DNA of 48,647 nt from Mycobacterium persicum (GTDB lineage Bacteria > Actinomycetota > Actinomycetes > Mycobacteriales > Mycobacteriaceae): positions 1-48,647 of the forward strand of contig NZ_MVIF01000033.1 in assembly GCF_002086675.1 (NCBI RefSeq), given 5' to 3'. This document shows, one piece after another, positions 12,704-21,351 of this stretch. Both the position numbers and the translations under genes were made by a program. A model generated the notes under the pieces. It saw only the letters and a list, made by a program, of their open reading frames with translations, searched no databases and was not told the DNA's origin. Position 1 is the stretch's first letter. Each line of letters opens with the position of its first letter.

Positions 12704-14200
12704 ATGGATAACTGCGGTGGGGCAAGACGTCAGTTGCGGCGGCGACGCACACGCGGGCTGGCCGCATCACTGCGCGCCGCGGCGGCCGGCCTGGGTGCCG
12801 TGCTGGTGGTGGCCGGCTGTACCACCCTGGTGGAGGGACGTGGGCTGTCGATCCTCAACGACCCGTTTCGGGTCGGAGGTCTGCCCGCGACCAACGGTCC
12901 CAGCGGCCCCCGTCCCGACGGGCCCGCTCCGAGCGGCACGGTGATCAACACCAACAACGGACCGATCGACAAGTTGTCGTTGCTGTCGGTCAACGACATC
13001 CAGGATTACTGGAAAGGCGTCTACAGCGAAGCCCTCAAGGGCACGTTCAGACCCGTCGACAAACTGGTGTCTTATGACTCCAACGACCCCAGCAGCCCGA
13101 TGGTCTGCCACAACGAGACCTACCAGCTGGTGAACGCGTTCTTTACCTCCCGCTGCAACATCATCGCCTGGGACCGAGGGGTATTCATGCCGGTCGCCGA
13201 GAAGTATTTCGGCGAGATATCCGTCACCGGCGTGTTAGCACACGAGTTCGGGCATGCCCTTCAGGTGATGGCGAAGTTGGTGACCCGCAACGACGCCACC
13301 ATTGTCCGTGAGCAACAAGCGGATTGCTTCGCCGGCGTCTATTTGTACTGGGTGGCCGCGGGCAAGTCGCCGCGCTTCACGTTGAGCACCGCGGACGGGC
13401 TCGACCACGTGCTCGCTGGAATCATCACCACCCGCGACCCGGTGATGGACGCGGATGCGGAAAACGACGACGAACACGGGTCCGCCCTGGACCGCGTCAG
13501 CGCCTTCCAGATGGGCTTCCTCAGTGGGACCGAGGCGTGTGCGGCGATCAACAAGGCCGAGATCGAGCGGCGCCGTGGTGACCTGCCGACCGGCCTGCGG
13601 GTCGACAGCAGCGGGAACCAGGAGACCGGTGAGGTCGCGATCAACGAAGACACCCTGAAGACGCTGATGGAGCTGATGGGCAAGGTCTTTTCGCCCAAGA
13701 ATCCGCCCACGCTGTCCTACCAGGCGACCGGCTGCCGCGACGCCAAGCCCAGCCCGCCGGCGTCGTACTGTCCGGCCAGCAACACGATCGTCGTCGACCT
13801 GGCGGCGTTGGCGACCATGGGAAAGGTCGCCGGCACCGACGAACAGTCGTTGCCGCAGGGCGATGACACCGCGTTGTCGATCGTGATGTCGAGATATGCA
13901 CTGGCGGCGCAGCATGAACGCGGGCTGGCGATGCAGAGTCCGTGGACCGCCCTGCGGACGGCCTGCCTGACCGGCGTTGCGCACCGGAAAATGGCCGAGC
14001 CGATCGACCTGCCTTCCGGTCAGCAACTCATTCTGACCGCCGGTGATCTCGACGAAGCCGTTTCCGGATTGCTGACCAACCACATGGTGGCCAGCGACGC
14101 CGACGGGATCAGCGTGCCGGCCGGGTTCACCCGGATTGCGGCATTCCGCGCCGGGGTGGGTGGCGATATGGAGGCCTGCTACTCGCGTTACGCGCTGTAG
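12704..14200 (+). CDS. lpqM: LpqM, lipoprotein neutral zinc metallopeptidase
   Basis: 498 residues. An Arg-rich N-terminus precedes a hydrophobic stretch ending in a VAGC lipobox (near Cys40). Then follow GRGLSILNDPF and a putative zinc metallopeptidase domain: VLAHEFGHALQV gives the HExxH motif, and REQQADCFAGVYLYW supplies a likely third ligand region (neutral zinc metallopeptidase, YpfJ-like). The twin Arg-rich start (RRRRTR) could suggest Tat export, but the length of the n-region is uncertain. It is separated from the M28 pair by 188 bases with its own possible promoter. Confidence 0.92.
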   Translation: MDNCGGARRQLRRRRTRGLAASLRAAAAGLGAVLVVAGCTTLVEGRGLSILNDPFRVGGLPATNGPSGPRPDGPAPSGTVINTNNGPIDKLSLLSVNDIQDYWKGVYSEALKGTFRPVDKLVSYDSNDPSSPMVCHNETYQLVNAFFTSRCNIIAWDRGVFMPVAEKYFGEISVTGVLAHEFGHALQVMAKLVTRNDATIVREQQADCFAGVYLYWVAAGKSPRFTLSTADGLDHVLAGIITTRDPVMDADAENDDEHGSALDRVSAFQMGFLSGTEACAAINKAEIERRRGDLPTGLRVDSSGNQETGEVAINEDTLKTLMELMGKVFSPKNPPTLSYQATGCRDAKPSPPASYCPASNTIVVDLAALATMGKVAGTDEQSLPQGDDTALSIVMSRYALAAQHERGLAMQSPWTALRTACLTGVAHRKMAEPIDLPSGQQLILTAGDLDEAVSGLLTNHMVASDADGISVPAGFTRIAAFRAGVGGDMEACYSRYAL

Positions 14201-14456
14201 CGCACTCGTTAGATCACCCGGAAGGCCGTTGCCCGGAGCAGGATTGGCCGGTGATACTCGGCGGTGCGGGCGCGCCCGCCATGCGGGAGTCCCGGCGGGG
14301 AACGCATCACCAGATGCGAAGTGGTTTGACGCAGGCTAAAGTGGGGATCTCGTTATCCGTGGCAAACTGGCTGCGGCGGCGGCGGTTTCGGTGCGGGCTG
14401 CGCCGTGCGGTCGGTGGAGCTGCGCCAAGTGATAATGGACTCGGGATGCGTGAACC

Positions 14457-14927
14457 GTGTTGACGGCCAGTGTGTGCCGGACCCGTGTCCTTGCCCTCGC
14501 GGGTGCGGTGTTGGGCGTCGCGGTGCTGTGCGCCGGCACGGCGAGCGCCGACGGTCCGGTCCAGTTGAAAAGCCGATTGGGCGACTTCTGTCTGGACGCC
14601 CCGAGTGGCAGCTGGTTCACTCCTGTGGTGATCAACCCCTGCAATGGCACGGACTTCCAGCGCTGGAATGTCAACGGTGACCGAGAGATCGAGAGCGTGG
14701 CCTTTCCCGGGGAGTGCCTGCAACAACCGGGGGAGAGTCTGTGGGCGAAGCTCAATCCCTGTACCAATTGGATCAGCCAGCATTGGACAATCCAGCCCAA
14801 CGGCCAGATCAACAATGACCTTGGCGGCTGCCTCGCCGTTCTCGGCGGCCCTGGTCCCGGGGCTTGGGTCTCCACCCGCTGGTGCAACGCCGATGCACCC
14901 GAACAGCAGTGGGATAGCGTTCCGTGA
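14457..14927 (+). CDS. Secreted ricin-type beta-trefoil lectin domain protein
   Basis: 156 residues, start GTG 14457. The signal peptide ends at ASA|DGPV. The rest is a single beta-trefoil with recurring QxW-type motifs: FQRWNVNG, SQHWTIQPNG and EQQWDSVP, and paired cysteines (FCLDAP, NPCNG, GECLQ, NPCTN, GGCLA, RWCNA). Likely binds carbohydrate outside the cell. No catalytic domain is attached. There is no counterpart in the M. tuberculosis order at this place as I recall. Confidence 0.82.
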   Translation: MLTASVCRTRVLALAGAVLGVAVLCAGTASADGPVQLKSRLGDFCLDAPSGSWFTPVVINPCNGTDFQRWNVNGDREIESVAFPGECLQQPGESLWAKLNPCTNWISQHWTIQPNGQINNDLGGCLAVLGGPGPGAWVSTRWCNADAPEQQWDSVP

Positions 14928-15265
14928 TTGCGCTTGTTGGCCTGGGCCGGGCAAGGGCAGTAGTCGGTCGATGTATTCCGGCGACTCAGCAGCGGTGACT
15001 GCGCTGCTCGGTCCTGGCGTCGTGCGCCTACCGGCGATGATCTCGAATGGTCACGAATGTGATTGCGGGCATTGCCGATTCGCCAATCCTCGACAGTAGC
15101 GCCGTCACTGGGGCCGGGCTCGGTGCGCGGACTTGCTGCAGTGGGCGGAGCAGGTAAGCCCTCGGTGCCGCGTGTCTCCGGCCGAGTCGTTGACCCCACA
15201 CCCGGGCGGGCCGGTGCCGACCCGGCTCGGATCGCGGTCGATGCGCTCATGTCAGTGGAGCCGTA
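14928..15265. other. Intergenic region before the HNH gene
   Basis: About 340 bases after the lectin stop. An open frame covers 15063-15278, but its translation is Pro/Arg-rich and unlike the family start, so it is treated as non-coding. The only recognised signals are the -10 and LexA box at its end. Confidence 0.45.
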
Positions 15266-15271
15266 TAGAAT
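15266..15271 (+). promoter_or_regulatory. -10 hexamer TAGAAT for leaderless HNH gene
   Basis: TANNNT hexamer followed by seven bases and then ATG 15279, which predicts a leaderless transcript. Its last base is the first base of the LexA box. Confidence 0.65.
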
Positions 15272-15286
15272 CGAATGTATGTTCGA
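15271..15286 (+). promoter_or_regulatory. LexA (SOS) box over the start codon
   Basis: TCGAATGTATGTTCGA matches the mycobacterial SOS box TCGAACNNNNGTTCGA at 11 of 12 fixed positions (C to T at position 6). It spans the transcription start and the ATG, so bound LexA would block initiation. LexA control of 13E12-family genes is established in M. tuberculosis. Confidence 0.8.
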
Positions 15287-16790
15287 TACCAGCGGCGCCG
15301 TTTCGCACCCTGAGGTGATCGAGAGGTTCACTGCCATGTTCGAGCGGTGCCATCCGCCGACCACACCGGCATCTGCCGCCATCGTGGACCGGCTTTGCGC
15401 GGCGTCGCGGGCGGAAAACCGGTCCGCTGGTGAGCGGCTGGCCGCCATCGGCGAGCTGGATGTGTTGCGACTGAGGGCTTCTGGCGACTGCGAGTCGTGG
15501 GGGACCGATACCTGGGATGCGGTGAGTGCGGAGGTCGCGGCGGCATTGCGGATCAGCCAGGCGTTGGCGTCGAGCTATCTGCACTATTCACGCGCCATGC
15601 GCAACCGGCTGCCGAAGTCCGGCGCGGCGCTACTGGCCGGCGACATCACCTACGCGATGTTCCAGACGATGGTGTATCGCACCGAGCTGATCGAAGATCC
15701 CGAGGTAATGGCCGCAGTGGACGCCGAGCTTGCCGTGAAGGCGAGCCGATGGCCGTCGTTGACACGCTCGCGCCTGTCGGCCTATATCGACCGGGTCGTT
15801 GCGCGTGCGGATCGTGATGCCGTGCGGCGCGCCCGGGAGCGGCAGGCGGAGCGGGAGTTCTCGATCTGGGGCAGCGACAACGGTCTCACCGAAGTCGGCG
15901 GCAGGATGGTCACCAGCGATGCAATGGCGCTCGATGCGCGGCTGGATGCGTTGGCCGCCGCGGTATGCGCTGATGACCCGCGTACCCGCGCCCAGCGCCG
16001 CGCCGACGCACTGGGGGCGTTGGCGGTCGGGGCCGAGCGGCTGGTGTGTCGCTGCGGGCAGTCGGCCTGCCCTACCGGGACGACGCCGGCGCCGCGGCCG
16101 GTGGTCATCCACGTGGTCGCCGACCGGGCCAGCGTGGCTGGCACCTCGACAACTCCCGGCGCATTGGTCGGCGCCGAGGGCCTCATCCCGGCAGAATTGC
16201 TCGCCGAGCTGGCCGAGTCGGCGCGCCTGCGTCCGGTCGTGCACCCGATCGATGCGGCTCCCGAGGGCGGCTACACCCCGTCGCGGACGTTGGCTGATTT
16301 TGTCCGCTGCCGGGATTTGACGTGCCGGTTTCCCGGCTGCGACCGCCCGGCAATGCACACCGACATCGACCACACCATTCCCTATGGCGACGGCGGTGCC
16401 ACCCATGCCTCAAACTTGAAATGCCTTTGCCGCCAACATCATTTGCTGAAGACCTTCTGGGGATGGCGCGACAAACAGCTGCCCGACGGCACGGTGATCT
16501 GGACCTCCCCGTCCGGAGATACCTACGTCACCACCCCGGGCAGCACGCTGCTGTTTCCCAGCTTGTGTGCGCCTACCGGCGAGGCACCCCGGCAAGCCTC
16601 GCAAGCCAGCGCGCGCTGTGGCGACCGTACTGCGAAGATGCCGCTGCGGGCCACCAGCCGGGCGCAGAACCGTGCTCGCTACATCGCCGCCGAAAGGCGA
16701 AAAAACCACCAGATCCGCGAGCGAGTCGCCGCCCAGCAGCAGTCGGAGGACATCCCGGTCGTCGTAGACGACGAACCTCCGCCCTTTTAG
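15279..16790 (+). CDS. 13E12-family protein, DUF222 plus HNH endonuclease
   Basis: 503 residues. DUF222 region (about 20-330) has the usual SYLHYSRAMRNRLP, GDITYAMFQTMVYRTEL and MALDARLDAL segments. The C-terminal HNH domain carries CRDLTCRFPGC, the DIDHTIPY His motif, NLKCLCRQHHLLK and WGWR. Belongs to the REP13E12-associated family, often DNA-damage inducible and of unresolved function. The start MFDTSG at ATG 15279 agrees with the family and with the leaderless promoter and LexA box. No att sites or integrase genes were seen nearby. Convergent with the hydrolase gene downstream. Confidence 0.92.
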   Translation: MFDTSGAVSHPEVIERFTAMFERCHPPTTPASAAIVDRLCAASRAENRSAGERLAAIGELDVLRLRASGDCESWGTDTWDAVSAEVAAALRISQALASSYLHYSRAMRNRLPKSGAALLAGDITYAMFQTMVYRTELIEDPEVMAAVDAELAVKASRWPSLTRSRLSAYIDRVVARADRDAVRRARERQAEREFSIWGSDNGLTEVGGRMVTSDAMALDARLDALAAAVCADDPRTRAQRRADALGALAVGAERLVCRCGQSACPTGTTPAPRPVVIHVVADRASVAGTSTTPGALVGAEGLIPAELLAELAESARLRPVVHPIDAAPEGGYTPSRTLADFVRCRDLTCRFPGCDRPAMHTDIDHTIPYGDGGATHASNLKCLCRQHHLLKTFWGWRDKQLPDGTVIWTSPSGDTYVTTPGSTLLFPSLCAPTGEAPRQASQASARCGDRTAKMPLRATSRAQNRARYIAAERRKNHQIRERVAAQQQSEDIPVVVDDEPPPF

Positions 16791-16820
16791 CTTTAGCGGG
16801 GCCGCAAGCCGGCGACTCGG

Positions 16821-17441
16821 TCAGCCGGACAAGAGACTTAGCGCCGCGTCGACCGCCAGCGCGGCGACGTCGACGGTCTTCGAGCCCAAATCGTGTCGGG
16901 CGCCGGTGATCTCGACGATCTCGGTGGGCGCGTTGATCAGCGCCGCGGCATCGCGCAGCTCTGTGATGGTGCCGAAGGGGTCGGAGCTGCCGTGGGTGAA
17001 CACCGTGGGCACGGTGATGCTCGGCAGATGCTCGGTGCGGGCGCGATCCGGTTTGCCGGGCGGGTGCACCGGATAGGAAAACAGCGTCAGGACGTCCACC
17101 GCTGCGCCACCGGCAGCCACCACCATCGACGTCTGCCGGCCTCCGTAGGAATGTCCACCCGCAATCAACGGGCCGTCGACCAGCCCGCGACACCACTCGA
17201 TCGCTTCGACGATGCCCACTCGGTCGGATTCTGCCGCGCCCGACGGTGGGCCTTTCGGTCGGCGGCGACGGTAGGGCAGGTTATACCGGACCGCCAGCCA
17301 GCCACGACGTGCCCATTCGTCGCAAAGCTGTTGCAGTAGAACAGAGTCACGGCTGCCACCAGCACCATGAGTCAGCACCGCGATGCCGTTCGCGCGGCCG
17401 TCGGGTTCATGCGCGATGCCCGAAATCCGGTCGAGGTTCAT
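16821..17441 (-). CDS. Alpha/beta hydrolase (dienelactone-hydrolase-like)
   Basis: 206 residues, Rv0421c type. Oxyanion region LTHGAGG, nucleophile elbow GGHSYGGRQ, then FTHGSSDPFGT (acid) and ITGARHDLG (His). ATG 17441 overlaps the thiD stop as ATGA, so it is the last gene of thiC-thiD-hydrolase. The longer frame to 17573 lies inside thiD. The substrate is unknown; coupling to thiD is seen, a thiamine role is not. Confidence 0.88.
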   Translation of the reverse strand: MNLDRISGIAHEPDGRANGIAVLTHGAGGSRDSVLLQQLCDEWARRGWLAVRYNLPYRRRRPKGPPSGAAESDRVGIVEAIEWCRGLVDGPLIAGGHSYGGRQTSMVVAAGGAAVDVLTLFSYPVHPPGKPDRARTEHLPSITVPTVFTHGSSDPFGTITELRDAAALINAPTEIVEITGARHDLGSKTVDVAALAVDAALSLLSG

Positions 17442-18265
17442 GACAGCCGAAACAATGGCGAGACCGGGCCATGACCGGCCCCCAGCGGGTAGGCGGCGCG
17501 CAAACATTCGGTGACCCAACGCTTTCCGAAGGCCACCGCGTCGGGCACGGTGAACCCGTGCGCCAGCGCACAAGCGACCGCGGCGGCCAGGGTGTCGCCG
17601 CCGCCGTGGTCGTTGCCCGTACTCACTCGCGCCGCGTCGAACTCGTAATAGTCGGCCCCACCGTAGAGCAGATCGCAGCTGCGCTCCGACGACCGCAGAT
17701 GCCCGCCCTTGACCAGCGCCCAGCGCGGACCCAGGGCATGCAGGGCTTTGGCCGCCGCGCGCTGCGATTCGCCGTCCACCACGTCGATATCCACCAGCAG
17801 GCGCACCTCGTCCAGATTCGGCGTCACCAGCGTGGCCAGCGGAAACAGTTCAGCGCGAAGCGAATCCAGGTCCGACGCGGCCAGCAGCGGGTTGCCGTGC
17901 ATGGATACGCAGACCGGGTCGACGACGAGCGGGACGCCCAACTCGAGCCGGCGCCACGTTGCGGCCACCGCCGAAATGATGCGCGACGACGCCAGCATCC
18001 CCGTCTTGGCGCCCTGGATACCGATGTCGGTGACCACGGCCTCGACCTGGCCGACGACAACATCGGCGGGCACCTCGTGAAAGCTCTTGACGCCCAACGT
18101 GTTCTGCACGGTAACGGCGGTGACGGCGACGCACGCATGCACGCCGAGCAACGCCATGGCCCGCATATCGGCCTGGATACCGGCGCCCCCGCCGGAGTCC
18201 GACCCGGCGATCGTCAGCACCCGCAGCGGGGTCGTCCCCGGCGGCGGCACGGGCAGATAATTCAC
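17438..18265 (-). CDS. thiD: HMP/HMP-phosphate kinase ThiD
   Basis: Phosphorylates hydroxymethylpyrimidine and its monophosphate, supplying ThiE. Ribokinase fold, 275 residues. Motifs: IAGSDSGGGAGIQAD, VTAVTVQNTLGV, KTGMLASS, VVDPVCVSMHG, LVTPNLDE, LVKGGHL and the anion hole DHGGGDTLAAA. GTG 18265 gives the usual NYLPVPPPG leader; the open frame beyond it is not conserved-looking. 74 bases downstream of thiC in the same direction. Confidence 0.95.
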   Translation of the reverse strand: MNYLPVPPPGTTPLRVLTIAGSDSGGGAGIQADMRAMALLGVHACVAVTAVTVQNTLGVKSFHEVPADVVVGQVEAVVTDIGIQGAKTGMLASSRIISAVAATWRRLELGVPLVVDPVCVSMHGNPLLAASDLDSLRAELFPLATLVTPNLDEVRLLVDIDVVDGESQRAAAKALHALGPRWALVKGGHLRSSERSCDLLYGGADYYEFDAARVSTGNDHGGGDTLAAAVACALAHGFTVPDAVAFGKRWVTECLRAAYPLGAGHGPVSPLFRLS

Positions 18266-18339
18266 TGTGTCGGACGAGGGGTGACCCGGCCCCCGCGAGC
18301 GGGAGGTGCCCCCAGCGCCCGGCCCCGCCGCGCTTGCGA

Positions 18340-20077
<1,738 letters not shown>

Positions 20078-20161
20078 GTGGATTTGGTTGATGTACCCAA
20101 CGCTAGCGCAGCGCGGCGCCGCTGTGCAGGGGCGTCTGGCGCGTGCTGGCCGGTCGGCACC

Positions 20162-20167
20162 TAAAGT
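20162..20167 (+). promoter_or_regulatory. Possible -10 hexamer (TAAAGT) for the PAS-ANTAR gene
   Basis: TANNNT hexamer only three bases before ATG 20171. With usual spacing transcription would begin near 20174-20176, inside the assigned ORF, and GTG 20183 would then be the first usable start. Either the promoter lies elsewhere or the protein starts four codons later. Confidence 0.35.
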
Positions 20168-20170
20168 GGG

Positions 20171-20866
20171 ATGATTTCAGACGTGCACCTGCCCGACTGC
20201 CGTGACCATCCGACCGGCGGCGAAACGACCGCCGGGCTCAGTAAGTACTTGAATGTCGGCGGTTTTCGATTCTGGTTCGTTGGTCAACGTTGGGAGTGGT
20301 CCGACGAAGTGGCACGAATGCATGGCTACGAACCCGGATCGGTTGTGCCGACGACGAAGCTGCTGCTGTCGCACAAACATCCCGACGACCGCGCCCATGT
20401 CCAGGACTTACTCGACTACGCGTTGCGCTCGGGTGGCTCGTTTTCGAGCCGTCATCGATTCGTCGACACCGCGGGCAACGTGCACGACGCGATCGTCGTG
20501 GCCGATCGCATGCACGACGATTCGGGTGCGGTAGTGGGCACCGCCGGCTATTACATCGACCTCACCGACACCTTCGACGAAGCCCGGCAGGAAGTGCTCG
20601 ACGAGGCCCTGCCCGACCTCTTCGAGAACCGCGCGGCGATCGAGCAGGCCAAGGGTGTGCTGATGGCCGTGTACCGGGTCAGCCCCGAGCAGGCCTTCCG
20701 TGTCCTGCAGTGGCGGTCGCAGGAGACGAATACCAAAGTGCGCGCGCTGGCAAAGCAATTGGTCGCCGAAGTCGCCACCTTGCCGGCGCCCTCGGCGACC
20801 GTCCAAAGCCAGTTCGACCATCTGTTGCTCACGGTGCATGAACGCATCCCGGCTGGACCGGGTTAG
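20171..20866 (+). CDS. PAS-ANTAR signalling protein (putative RNA-binding antiterminator)
   Basis: 231 residues. An N-terminal PAS fold (about 30-135: FRFWFVGQRWEWSDEVARMHGY, HPDDRAHV, RHRFVDTAGNVHD, GTAGYYIDLT) is followed by a helical ANTAR domain (about 140-200: FENRAAIEQAKGVLMAVY, SPEQAFRVLQWRSQETN, ALAKQLV). ANTAR domains bind paired RNA hairpins and stop premature termination. The target is not known; the gap downstream holds a GC hairpin. First gene of the three-gene signalling module that lies between thiC and the Rv0424c-like gene. Start could be GTG 20183. Confidence 0.9.
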   Translation: MISDVHLPDCRDHPTGGETTAGLSKYLNVGGFRFWFVGQRWEWSDEVARMHGYEPGSVVPTTKLLLSHKHPDDRAHVQDLLDYALRSGGSFSSRHRFVDTAGNVHDAIVVADRMHDDSGAVVGTAGYYIDLTDTFDEARQEVLDEALPDLFENRAAIEQAKGVLMAVYRVSPEQAFRVLQWRSQETNTKVRALAKQLVAEVATLPAPSATVQSQFDHLLLTVHERIPAGPG

Positions 20867-20905
20867 GCTCGGGTTAGGCTGTAGCAATCTAGGACGGCGC
20901 AGGCG

Positions 20906-20926
20906 TGGGTCGGGCGCCCCGCCCCA
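20906..20926 (+). other. GC-rich hairpin between the ANTAR and STAS genes
   Basis: TGGGTCGGGCGCCCCGCCCCA can fold on itself with TGGG/CCCA and CGG/CCG pairing around one mismatch. No U-tract follows. A direct repeat CGGGTTAGGCT lies just before it (20861-20882). Offered only as a possible RNA element. Confidence 0.3.
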
Positions 20927-20970
20927 GTTAACTACCGGAATTCGACATATTCGCGGGCGGAGTGAAGGCC

Positions 20971-21351
20971 ATGGACCTGCTGGCGGTCGGACATGAGGTT
21001 TGCCAGGACGCCGTTGTGGTGCGTGCCGAGGGCGATATCGACTCGACGACCGTGGACGAACTCACCGCCCATCTGATTGCGGCCCTGCAGCTGGCCGCCA
21101 GCCACCCCGCCCGCCTGCTCGTCATCGATTTGCAACCGGTGACTTTCTTCGGAAGCGCGGGATTGAACGCGGTGCTGGATTGCCACGAGCAGGGCATCGC
21201 CGCCGGGACGTCGGTCCGGCTGGTCGCCGGCCACGGTCAGGTCACCCAGCCGATCAGGGTGACCGAGCTGGACCGGATACTCAAGATCTACCCCACCATG
21301 TCGGAAGCCCTGCGGACGTGCCCACCCAAGGAATCTGAACAGGCGCGATGA
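20971..21351 (+). CDS. STAS-domain anti-sigma factor antagonist
   Basis: 126 residues from ATG 20971, which has GGAG eight bases upstream; GTG 20962 is an alternative but lies on that GGAG. STAS fold with GDIDSTTVDELTAHL, LLVIDLQPVTFFGSAGL and the phospho-acceptor serine at about S62. In partner switching, an RsbW-like kinase phosphorylates this serine and a PP2C phosphatase reverses it; both activities appear in the next protein. The stop overlaps the kinase start (ATGA), so the two are made together. Confidence 0.92.
   Translation: MDLLAVGHEVCQDAVVVRAEGDIDSTTVDELTAHLIAALQLAASHPARLLVIDLQPVTFFGSAGLNAVLDCHEQGIAAGTSVRLVAGHGQVTQPIRVTELDRILKIYPTMSEALRTCPPKESEQAR

Noticed and set aside
11199..12770. 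523-residue minus-strand open frame over the lpqL paralogue
   Set aside because: High-GC shadow, His/Arg-rich without motif.
15063..15278. In-frame 72-residue extension of the HNH protein
   Set aside because: Crosses the -10 and LexA box; Pro/Arg-rich; family members begin at MFD.
15279..16790. HNH gene as part of a prophage or insertion element
   Set aside because: No integrase, transposase, tRNA or flanking direct repeats were found; 13E12 genes often stand alone.
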